Source: Rutidosis leptorrhynchoides
Taxonomy: Eukaryota; Streptophyta; Magnoliopsida; Asterales; Asteraceae
DNA length: 64,000 bases
Reading direction: 5' to 3'
Assembly: GCF_046630445.1 (NCBI RefSeq)
Contig: NC_092334.1
Coordinates: 108,139,001 to 108,203,000 of the forward strand
Part shown: positions 41,871 to 55,959 of the stretch, piece by piece
Position numbering within the stretch: the first letter of the stretch is position 1
Layout: every line of letters begins with the position of its first letter
Made by a program: the position numbers and the translations under genes
The notes under the pieces: model-generated
Told to the model about the DNA's origin: nothing
What the model saw: the letters and a program-made list of their open reading frames with translations, nothing else
The model's database searches: none

Positions 41871-42439
41871 CAAACCTCACTAGTTAAAAAAATAATAATG
41901 TCCAACTAAATCTTAGTACATCTAGATTAAAAGTCACGCTTTTCCCGATTAGTAACCTGAATATCAATATTGCAAATGATACTTTGTGTACTGTTAATTA
42001 TTACTGGTCGGTATTATAAACAAAAGTAGTCAAATATACGAAGAGTCATAAGCTCCAACTTTTAGTCTTGTCAGTTAGAAAAATATTTCTGAACTTATGA
42101 AAAAAATAAGCTCTGAAAAATAAGCTAGTTGAATGGTGTGTTTGGCACACAAGCTTCTAAGAATTTATGAAAGCTTAGATTTATTTTTTCCATAACCTCC
42201 AGCTTCTAGCTTTGTTTAGTAGAAAAATATTCTAGAGCTTATAGAAAAAGTAATTCTAGAGCTTATAGAAAAAGTAAGCTCTGAATAAATAAGTTAGTTG
42301 AAATAGCTTATGAAAATAAGTTAGAAAACTTATGAAAGTAAAATCACATTATTAGCGTCTAAATCATTATTTATCTTTTATTTTTATTTTTATCATTTTA
42401 CATACACAATTTCCAGTTATTATACCAAACGTTATAAAA
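41871..42439. other. No gene recognised
   Basis: Contains repeated AGCTTATGAAAA/AGCTTATAGAAAAAGTAA blocks (42090-42330), perhaps a decayed MITE. Confidence 0.35.
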
Positions 42440-42480
42440 CTAGAAAGTTACCGACCGCGCGTTGCGGCGGTGGCGTTCGG
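42440..42480 (-). mobile_element. Probable Helitron 3' terminus
   Basis: On minus it ends with an imperfect GC-rich hairpin (ACCGCCGCAACGCGCGGT), GGTAACTTT, CTAG and then T. The matching 5' end to the right was not resolved. Confidence 0.45.
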
Positions 42481-42579
42481 GTCATAATGTGGGTGCTCTG
42501 TTTGTGCTTATTATGTTTGAAACTATTTAGGATACGTGGGTCTTATGTTAATACACATAATGTAAACATTCATATAGGG

Positions 42580-43115
42580 AAAATGGCACGTGTGTTAAGT
42601 GTCGTTGTCAGAAAATCTATTCAGTTTGAACGTAGTTAGTTTCGTTTCGTTGATAAAATTATTTTGAGTCTAACGGTGCTAGAGGAAGATATGGGTTGTC
42701 ATTGTGATTAGCGTTTTTTAAAAAGTGTCCGTTTCAAACGTAATTCTTATCGTCTTGTTCATAAAATTATTTCGAGTAAGACGCTACTGTCGAAAAATTT
42801 TAACTCGTGGCGAGCGGGAAGATACGGGCTGTCGTTGTGTTTAGCGTTTTTTAAAAGGTATCCGTTTCGAACATACCTTTTATCGTTTTGTTCATAAAAT
42901 TATTTCGAGTACGACGCTGCTTTCGAAAAAATTTAAATCGCGGCGAGCGGGAAGATACGGGCTGTCGTTGTGGTTAGCGTTTTTTAAAAAGTGCCCGTTT
43001 CGAGCGTAGTTAGTTTCGTTTTGTTCACAGAAATATTTCGAGTTTAACAGTGTGGCCGGTGGAATTTAACTCGGATCGAGGAGGAAGATACGGGTTGTCA
43101 TAGGGGCTGGGGGGA
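42580..43115. repeat. 133-bp-period minisatellite, about four units
   Basis: TTAGCGTTTTTTAAAA starts at about 42708, 42841 and 42974, an exact 133-bp period. GAAGATACGGGCTGTCGTTG and TTGTTCATAAAATTATTTCG recur at the same spacing. Outer units are more diverged. Confidence 0.9.
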
Positions 43116-43576
43116 GTTTTTTATTTTAATTAAGTAAAATGACGTTTTACCCCCTGGAGTTCAGTGCAGTTTATGTAAGGTGTGGATAGTTGAAGGGGGT
43201 TTTGTGCGTTTTTTGGAGTGAAGTTTGGTCAATTGTCGGTTTGACTTTTTTTTGGGGTGGGGTTGGGGGTGAAACAACCAAAATCACCACGACTATTAGC
43301 ATGTAGGGGTAATAATAATAACAATAATATAAGTTTCTGCTTTAGCTCCGGCTACATTCTCAAACTCAAGTTTCAGCTTCTAACTAGGCTTCTAGCTCTA
43401 CTTACAAGTTAGTTTCATGGAACCTTCTAATACTACTAGTAGCTTTTAAGTGGTACAATCGTAAATAAACATCTGGGTCCTTCCTTTATCCACACCCATT
43501 AAATCCGGCGGCTTGATAATCGGAAAAAAAGAGTCAGCACACCATTTTCTTACTTTTCACACCAACAAAATTAAAC
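43116..43576 (+). promoter_or_regulatory. Upstream region of the receptor kinase gene
   Basis: No clear TATA box. A CT-rich stretch (TTCCTTTATCCACACCC at about 43481) and an A-rich region precede the ATG. The first part may still belong to the Helitron-like element. Confidence 0.35.
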
Positions 43577-46500
43577 ATGTTTTCCCGGCAATACAAACCA
43601 CCACCGGAAAATTTACAACCACCGCAACTCTTTCACATCTTCACTATCCTCATCCTCACCTCCGCCGTAAATTCACAGCAATTCTCAACTTCTGAACTGT
43701 CCACCTTACTTAACCTCAAGCAACAGTGGGGCAATCCACCATCACTATCAAACTGGAACGCCACGTCATCACCTTGCACCTGGCCGGAAATCCAGTGCCG
43801 TAACGGCTCCGTCACCGTACTTCAACTTGACAGCAAGGAACTCGCCGGTTACATACCGCCGTTTATCTCCGATCTCCAGAACCTCGAAAATTTAACTCTC
43901 AGTGATAATTACCTCACAGGCGAGTTCCCTAGGGTTTTGTATAACTGTTCGAATTTAATTCACCTTGATATTTCACAAAATATATTCGTTGGAACGTTAC
44001 CAGACGATATCCACCGGTTATCGAAGCTGGAACTAGCTGAATTTGGCGGTAATAACTTCACCGGCGATATACCTCCGGCGATCGGAAACCTAACGGCGTT
44101 GACTTCCTTACTAATGTATGAAAATCTGTTTAATGGAAGTATACCGCGAGAAATCGGAAACTTATCGAATCTAGAGACGTTAGGGTTAGCGTACAACCTA
44201 TTCGATAATCCGGAAATAGCTATGGAGTTTGGTAGATTGAATAAATTGAAAGTGTTCTGGATGACAGAGACGAATCTAGCCGGTAGAATACCGGAATCGT
44301 TATCGAATTTGGTTGATCTAGAGAGGTTAGATTTAAGTTTGAATTATCTAGAAGGTGAAATACCTTCTGGATTGTTTCAGCTTCAGAATTTGAATTATGT
44401 GTTCTTGTACAAGAATTATTTATCTGGTGGAATTTCATCGGTGATTCGGCTTCCGAATTTGACTGAAATCGATATTTCGATGAACGATTTGAATGGTACA
44501 ATTCCTGATGGTTTTGGGAAGTCACAAAAACTGCAGGTTTTTAATTTGTATTCGAATAAGTTTTCGGGAAGTATTCCTGATAGTATTTCTCAGATTCCTA
44601 CCTTGAAGATATTTAGAGTGTTTAGGAACCGATTAACCGGAAATTTACCTTCCGAGTTTGGACTTCATTCGAAACTCGAAGCGTTTGAAGTTTCGGAAAA
44701 CAACCTGACCGGAAAACTACCGGAGAGTTTATGTGCAGGTGGTTCTTTGACCGGTGTGGTTGCTTTTACAAACAATCTCACCGGAGAGATTCCGAAATCG
44801 CTCGAGAGTTGTGATAGAATTACCACTATACAACTTTATGATAATAAGCTTAGTGGTGAGGTTCCTTCTAAGATCTGGACATTGTTGAATCTAACAAGTT
44901 TGAGACTGGCCGGAAACTCGTTTTCCGGTGAGCTTCCGAGTAAAGTTGCTTGGAATTTATCTAGATTAGAGATTGGTGATAACAAGTTTTCGGGCCGAAT
45001 TCCATCGGAAATTTCATCTTGGGTGAAACTTAATGTGTTTATAGCTAGTAATAACATGTTTTCCGGTGAAATCCCACCCGAATTCACTAATTTATCAGAG
45101 CTAACCGTTGTTTATCTAGACGGAAATTCACTTTCCGGTGAGTTGCCGTCAGAGTTCAAGTCGTGGAACTCGTTAACGACTTTAAATCTGGCCAGAAACA
45201 AACTTTCTGGCCAGATTCCGTCTTCGATTAGTTCTTTACAAGATCTTCTTGTACTTGATTTATCAGAAAACCAATTTTCGGGCCAAATTCCATCGCAATT
45301 GGGTGATCTGAAACTTACGAGTTTGAATCTTTCTTCGAACAAGTTAACTGGAAAAGTTCCATCTGCTTTTGATAACATGGCTTATCAAAACAGTTTCTTT
45401 AACAATCCTAACCTTTGTGCTACATCCCCAATTTCCAACCTTCAAAACTGTTCAACCAAAAACTCACAATCCAAGAAATTTCCACCCAAAATCATAGCCA
45501 TGATCATCGTTTTATCAACGTTTGTTGTACTCGTAACAGTCCTGTTAACATTGTACATTTTCAGGGACAAATTAAAGAAGAAACAAAAACGGATTCGAAC
45601 AACTTGGAAACTGACTACATTCCACAAAATGGATTTCACTGAAGAAAACATTTTGTCCTGCATGAGTGAAGCCAATGTGATCGGTACAGGTGGATTTGGG
45701 AAAGTATATAAAATCGATGTCGGTCAACCACGAGGTTACGTTGCTGTAAAGCGAATTTGGAATAACAAGAAACTAGACCAAATTCTTGAAAACGAGTTCA
45801 CGTCCGAGGTTCAAATATTAGGTTCCATTCGTCACTCGAACATAGTAAAACTACTTTGCTGTCTATCCAGTCAAAACTCTAAACTTCTAGTTTACGAGTA
45901 CATGGTGCACCAGAGTTTAGATAAGTGGTTACATGGGAAGAAGAGAAAATTAGAGCCCGGTCGATTTGTGTTGGACTGGCCTAAGCGATTGCAGATCGCA
46001 ATAGGTGCAGCCCAAGGTCTTTGCTATATGCATCACGATTGTTCGCCCCCGATTGTGCATAGAGATGTGAAGTCAACCAATATATTGTTGGAATTTGAGT
46101 TCAAAGCGAAAATTGCTGATTTTGGACTTGCAAAGATTTTGGAAAAGCAGAAACCTGGTGAGGGTGGTATGTCTTCCATAGTTGGCTCAATGGGTTACTT
46201 TGCTCCTGGTAAGAACTATTACCCATCACTCTTTGACTTTTCATGTCAACCACTTAACAAATTTGAACTAGATTTACTTACAAATATGATACATACATTT
46301 TCTTACTTATATATGTTATAATGGTCCCATAATAATATAAATTTTTCTACAAAACACGAGCGATATATATTGAATTTCAAGTTTAAACATGGTTACTTTT
46401 ACCTCAAAAGTCATCGTTATATAAACGTTGTCTTTGATTTAAGATGGCAAGATGAGCGGGTTGGGAGATAGATCAAAGTCAAATTCAGGTTGAAACGGGT

Positions 46501-47176
46501 CATTTCTGGTGTGGGTTTTTGTAAAGGTTGATTGTATGAGACTATAATTAGATTAAGGGCAAACTTCAACCTATTTAACCCATTTCTCTTTGAGCTATAA
46601 TTTTGAAATTGATACAAAACATAACAAAAATTAACTCATATCATTAGTTAAGGAGCCAAATTGCCACCACTATCTTAAACTGTTTGAAATTAGTTTGTTT
46701 GACCTTGAAAGTCAATCTGTGGAACGTGTTTGATTGCAGAGTATGCTTACACAACGAGAATAAACGAGAGAATCGATGTATATAGCTTCGGCGTGGTACT
46801 ACTTGAACTTGTAACAGGAAAAGAACCTAATGAAGGAGATGCGGATTCAAACCTTGCTGAATGGGCATGGAAGCATTATGGTGAAGGGGACTCCATTGCG
46901 GGAGCCTTGGATCCAGATATCAAAGATGCCGATACTTATATGGAAGAAATGAGCACCGTGTTCAAACTCGGACTCATTTGCACTAGCACATTGCCCTCGA
47001 GTAGGCCATCAATGAAGGATGTTCTTGAAATTCTTAGAAGATGTAATCCTTTACATGATCTCCCCGACGAGATGAAAGAGGGGAGAGAAGAGTTTGATGT
47101 TGCCCCTCTTCTTAAGAGAGAAAGTTACGTCACAAGCTATGACGATAATGATGATATCCTCAATATCAAAGTGTGA
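43577..47176 (+). CDS. LRR receptor-like serine/threonine kinase (subfamily XI, HSL1-like)
   Basis: Two exons, 43577-46208 and 46740-47176, give 1022 residues. A short N-terminal extension precedes a signal peptide (about 18-33), then an LRRNT domain with the paired-Cys CTWPEIQC (about 67-75), about 20 leucine-rich repeats to about residue 610, a Cys-rich cap, one membrane helix (about 637-661) and a cytosolic kinase. Kinase motifs are GTGGFGKVY (703), Lys725 in VAVKRIW, HRD with Asp830 (an RD kinase), DFG Asp848, and APEYA across the intron. The intron cuts between the P and E codons of APE, the usual site in this subfamily. The closest match in my memory is the Arabidopsis AT5G25930 type, a plasma-membrane receptor of unknown ligand. 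The ATG is the first in frame. The gene appears intact; I see no stop or frameshift. Confidence 0.95.
46209..46739 (+). other. Intron of the receptor kinase gene
   Basis: GTAAGA donor and TGATTGCAG acceptor, 531 nt, phase 1, splitting the Glu codon of the APE motif. Confidence 0.95.
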
Positions 47177-47313
47177 AAATATTCCATTCAAAGATTAGCA
47201 AAGTGGGGTAACTAACAAGAATGGGGTGCAAACAAGAGTAATACTGCTTGTGGAAGGACATGCAGGTACCATTTGCTTATGATTAGCATGAAGGTAACTC
47301 GGTTTACATACAG

Positions 47314-47444
47314 GGGAGTGATACGTACACAACCATTTTGTTATGTACACAACCAATCATGCTTTGTAGTGTTGTACAATACAATACTGTAAAGCATGAT
47401 TGGTTGTGTTCATAACAAAAATAGTTGTGTATGTATCATCACCC
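47314..47444. mobile_element. Fold-back MITE in the kinase 3' flank
   Basis: About 50-bp imperfect inverted repeats, left GTGATACGTACACAACC and right GGTTGTGTTCATAAC...GTTGTGTATGTATCAT, surround a 25-bp centre. TACA flanks both sides. It begins about 140 bp after the stop codon, so probably within the 3' UTR. Confidence 0.75.
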
Positions 47445-48352
47445 GTACAAAAAGCACAACCACCTAGCTTCTTCACATTGCAAGTGGTTTCACGCGCAAC
47501 ATGTATAATATATAGAAAGAGATTGTTCTTGTATATCTAAAACACCAAATTTGTGTATAGTACGTCGAGCATATAGAAGCAAAGACGTTCATTTTAGTCG
47601 CTCAGAGTTATTACGATGAACATGAACACTACACAAAGGTTGAACCAATGTTTATGTCTATGTACAAATCTGTATATCTATGCACACAGATAAACAAGAA
47701 AAAAGTTGTTTCTCTCCAGCTAGCAGAACTTACACACCCAAAAGATGGCCCTGCTACACAGAAGCTAATCCCCCTCTCAATAACTTAAGCTGTTGACTCC
47801 AAGATGGGGATCATGACATTAACAGTTTCCAGTAAACCTCTCCATGCTATTGGGGACTACAGATAATATATAAGCCAACCAACCGAAAAAATACTAAGTA
47901 GTCTGTAGTTCAAAATAATAGAATCTGGTTCCAAAAGAAAAGATGTAATTACGAGCAAACTAAGCACAAAGAATAGCTATAGCTAATACACCTTAAAGCT
48001 ACAGATGAACCTCATATGTCTTAACAACTTTTCACACAAGAATATGAAAGTAAGATGGTAGAAAATTTCACATGATTATGTTTTAACTGATATTTTTAAT
48101 TTATTTTTAGCCCATTTGACGTTCTAAGCATAAAACAAATCTAACCATAAACAACTTTTCACAAGATAGTCTTAAACAAAAACTGAATGATACAAGTGTC
48201 CGTGGACCGTGACCAGTTAATATCAACTCACACAAAAATAGGAAAGTAATATGGTAGAAAATTTCAAAATTTATTGTAAAAATTACCTGACAAAGAAGAC
48301 CTTGGATTGCTGGGCAATCAGTTTCTGTCCTCGGTGGGCTTATGGAAGCCCA
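47445..48352. other. Convergent 3' flanks of the two host genes
   Basis: No ORF. It should hold the 3' UTRs and poly(A) sites of the kinase (plus) and the polymerase (minus). Several AATAAA-like and AATATA strings occur, but I cannot pick the used sites. Confidence 0.4.
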
Positions 48353-52544
<4,192 letters not shown>

Positions 52545-52562
52545 CTCAAAGCAACCAAAACC

Positions 52563-53035
52563 CTACAACAAACCCAAATGAATAACATAATTAACTAACT
52601 TACTTACCTAAAAAAGAAATGTAGCTAAAAAATGACACAAATCTAAAATAATTAAAGCATTAGAAAAATAGCATTAACAACTAATAACAAGTTTAGTATA
52701 ACTCAATATAAATATGAAGGCCAAAACATTGTTTTTACAAAGTGAAATTCAAAAACCCTAGTTTCTCAATTATAAGCTTGCTTTAGTGCTGTACCATGCA
52801 TTATACCATATAAACCCCTGCTGCCCTGCATACTAAGGTTCAAACACCTATTCATAATTCAAAACCTAACTATTCAGCTAATTACTAAAACAATCAAGCT
52901 TCACATCCAAAAATAGTAAGGTAATTACTAAATTGAATCATAAATATAACAAATTATGCATACATAAAAAGGTGTATCTATCTATATGAATCTTATATGC
53001 ACAAAATGGGAAAATAGAAATAGGTTTTGAATTAC
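52563..53035 (-). other. Intron in the PAPS 5' leader
   Basis: The minus strand has CCCTTAG|GTAATTC at 53036/53035 and TTGTTGTAG|GGTTTTGG at 52563/52562, 18 bases before the ATG. A leader intron of 473 nt fits both sites. Confidence 0.65.
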
Positions 53036-53295
53036 CTAAGGGAGAATGACGTCATGGTAGATGTAGGTTAACCGGTGTAATTGAAACAGTCTATAGACAG
53101 CGACGAGCTTGAACACTATCAATGAGGGGGCCGAAAAATCCAATCAAAACATGTAGTTTCAATATAAATAAAGGGTTACATTCGATTTGTTTAACTAATT
53201 ATTCTAGGTCACTAAAATATCCCTAAAGTATTAAATTTTGAATGAAATATGCTGGTAATTATAACAAAATAATACATAATGTATATGTATATAGT
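53036..53295 (-). promoter_or_regulatory. PAPS leader exon and remaining proximal promoter
   Basis: Only about 260 bp separate the leader donor from element E. TGACGTCA (bZIP-type ACGT palindrome) is at 53047-53054. If transcribed, it includes an ATG (53055-53053) that opens a 33-codon frame overlapping the main start out of frame. Confidence 0.5.
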
Positions 53296-53764
53296 TGTCA
53301 CGGACTTATCTCAATAAGCTCACGTGCGGCACTTAGTCTCTACTAAGTCAGCCTTACTCGGACCTTATAATGATTCAAGTAACCAAAAGAGAAAATATTA
53401 TAGAACAAGTGGAATTGAAGAAAATACTTATATTGCTTGAGAATGCTTTACAAGAGAGAATGTTTGAGATTTGAGGTGTGGTGTGCCAAATGAGACCACC
53501 CCTATTTATACTACTTCTAACACAAAATGGATGGCTAAGATTAATCTAAATCAATGGTTAGGATCTAAGTACTAGAAACTTCAAGTATATACATGGAGAT
53601 AGATATTTCCATGAACATTCCATACCATTCCATGGAAGAACTCATGGGAAAGTTCTAGGGAGCTTCCATGATGTTCTTGGGCCTTCCATGAGGTTCTTGG
53701 GTTAAAACCCTTAATTGGGTCATAATCTTAGTGGGTTGGGCCACAAACTTATTGGGTTGTGACA
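53296..53764 (-). repeat. Element E 3' LTR
   Basis: Identical by eye to 60150-60618 over all 469 bp. On minus it starts TGTCACAACCC and ends CCGTGACA. A TATA box (minus TATAAATA at 53510-53503) directs transcription toward the PAPS gene. Confidence 0.95.
53503..53510 (-). promoter_or_regulatory. TATA box of the E 3' LTR
   Basis: TATAAATA followed by GGGG on the minus strand. The same box is in the 5' LTR at 60357-60364. Confidence 0.75.
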
Positions 53765-53775
53765 TTCTCCCCCAC
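53765..53775 (-). promoter_or_regulatory. Polypurine tract of element E
   Basis: The minus strand reads GGTGGGGGAGAA directly before the 3' LTR. Confidence 0.85.
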
Positions 53776-54257
53776 CTAAGCTCGCGACGTCCTCATCGTG
53801 TGATCCTCGTGATACTTCTTGATTTTGTCTGTGAACTGCCACAATAAGTCTTCGGCTTCCCAGCTTGCTTCACTATCGGGCAAGTTACGCCACTTAACTA
53901 GGTATTCTCTATATCTCGGTACACCTCGCCTCCGTACCGTTCGATGCAACAAGATATCTTCCACTTCACGATCGAACGAAGTCGCAACTGCCATTGGTGC
54001 TCGTTTGGAAACTCCTCGTTCTGGGTCTTCCTCGTCCCCATGATAAGGTTTTAGAAAACTTACGTGGAAGACTGGATGAATCTTTAACTTGGGCGGTAGT
54101 TGAACTCGATAAGATACGTTCCCAACACGTCCAATTACCGGGAATGGGCCTTCATATCTCCGGATCAATCCTTTGTGCACCTTCCTAAATGTTTTGAATT
54201 GTTGAGGTAAAAGCTTCACCATCACTTGGTCCCCAACTTTGAACTCAACATGTCGTC
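53776..54257 (-). pseudogene. Element E integrase C-terminus and chromodomain (separated part of pol)
   Basis: The frame enters from the solo LTR junction at 54257 (HVEFKVGDQVMVKLLP), continues through the integrase C-terminal GPFPVIGRVGNVSYRVQLP and HPVFHVSFLKPY blocks and a chromodomain (REYLVKWRNLPDSEASWEAE), and stops at 53776. It is in phase with the upstream pol frame if the inserted LTR and one TCGTC copy are discounted. As it stands it is cut off from its start. Confidence 0.9.
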
Positions 54258-55959
54258 TGTGATGACCCAGAAATTTCGACTAAATTTAAACTTAATCTTT
54301 GTATGATTAACATTTCCGACACGATAAGCAAAGTCTGTAAAACTGAATCTCAAAATTTTTGAATTACTTTTATATATTTAAATACCCTTCGGTTGTTTTC
54401 GACGATTCGCGAACAATTATATGTAAATAGATACGTATATACTATAACATGAAAAGGTAACAATGTATTAATTGTTTGATACCGTACATTAAACTTATTG
54501 GTTTAAATATCTATTTTAATGTATATGATAAATTTAAATATTTATTATTAAAATTTATTTATAAATAACGTCCAATGTGTATTTAAAAACTGATTTATGT
54601 ATATTAAAAAGATATATACATATATATAATAAATGATAGTAACATTCGTTTATTGATTCAATTGATATTTAGATAAGTTAACTAAAGCGTTTAAGATGAA
54701 CCAGTTAAACACTAATTTGCTACAGTGTTTTCAAATTGCCACATTACTCAAAATGCTACAGTGTTTTCGAAAATCACTATTTGCTACAGTGAATTGCTAC
54801 AGTAAAAATTGAATTGCTACAGTGAATTGCTACAGTGATGCAACAAGATATCTTCCACTCTCCGATGCGTCTACATGCTTTCCTACAATATTGTATATCA
54901 ATATTAAACAGTGAGTTTCATATGATCCCTTTTACTCTCTACATTTTTGGGCTGAGAATACATGCAAATGCTTTATTAACTGATTTACAATATTTATATG
55001 CGTGAGTTATAGTCTCCCTTTTTAAATACTTTAAATATTTTTGGGCTGAGAATACATGCAATTTATTTTAAACGCAATAAGACACAAGTACATACAAAAT
55101 TCTACACTGAGTTAAACCGAAAATCCCTTAGCTTTGGTAACTAGTAGCTGCCAGTACATAGGATATGGACTGGTGGGCGCGAATAATTGTATATGGATCC
55201 ATAGGGCTTGATATCCCCGTCCGAGCTAGAGCACTAGCCTTTTAACGGACGTATGCTATTTGAGAAGCGTACACGTTGGCTTGCGTGTATTATTAAGATG
55301 ATTATACAAAGGGTACAAATTATATATACGTTAAAGTTTAGTTACCAGGGTGCTCAATTTCGTAGAATATTTTGATAAACGTTTCTGGATGAAACAACTG
55401 AAATCTTGTGATCCACTTTTATATAATTTTGATAAACGTTTCTGGATGAAACAACTGAAATCTTGTGATCCACTTTTATATAATCTATTGATAAACATTT
55501 CTGGATGAAACAACTAAAATCTTGTGATCCACTTTTATATACAGATTATACGAAACACTAAAACTATGAACTCACCAACCTTTGTGTTGACACTTGTTAG
55601 CATGTTTATTCTCAGGTTTCCTAGAAGTCTTCCGCTGTTTGCTTAGATGTTAGACAAGCTATGTGCATGGAGTCTTGCATGACATATTTTTCAAGGAAAC
55701 GTTGCATTCACCAAATCATCACCATGTATCTTATTTTGACTGCATTGTCAATGGAAGTACTGTTGTAAACTATTATTTATGGTGATTGTCTATATGTAGA
55801 AATCATTAGATGTCGAAAACCTTTAATTTAAATTTTCATTTATGGTGTGCCTTTTCAAAAGAATGCAATGTTTACAAAACGTATCATAGAGGTCAAATAC
55901 CTCGCAATGAAATCAATGAATGACGTGTTCGTCCATATGGATTTGGACCGATCGTCACA
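54258..55959 (+). mobile_element. Element F: A-superfamily solo LTR, 1702 bp, TCGTC target duplication
   Basis: Starts TGTGATGACCCAG and ends GATCGTCACA. TCGTC lies at 54253-54257 and 55960-55964. The 3' end (GAATGCAATGTTTACAAAAC, AGAGGTCAAATACCTCGC) matches LTR A near 2545-2595. Near 55370-55545 there are three copies of a 64-bp block (GATAAACGTTTCTGGATGAA). Confidence 0.95.
55365..55545. repeat. Three-fold tandem repeat in solo LTR F
   Basis: TTGATAAACGTTTCTGGATG starts at about 55371, 55428 and 55488, each followed by AACTGAAATCTTGTGATCCA or a near copy, a period of 57-60 bp. Confidence 0.9.

Noticed and set aside
42580-43115. CRISPR array (repeats of regular spacing)
   Set aside because: This is a plant genome, the whole 133-bp unit repeats rather than short repeats with unique spacers, and there are no cas genes.
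43633-45675. Minus-strand frames of 60-101 codons under the receptor kinase exon
   Set aside because: Shadow frames of a well-supported coding exon.
46209-46321. Continuation of the kinase reading frame past 46208 to a stop at 46321
   Set aside because: The kinase domain would end at APG and lose its C-lobe; the GT-AG intron restores the conserved APEYAYTT block in phase.
48286-48352. A further PAPS exon after the stop
   Set aside because: The frame stays open after the TAA for 22 codons to a possible GTAATT donor, but no downstream exon with polymerase-tail features is visible.
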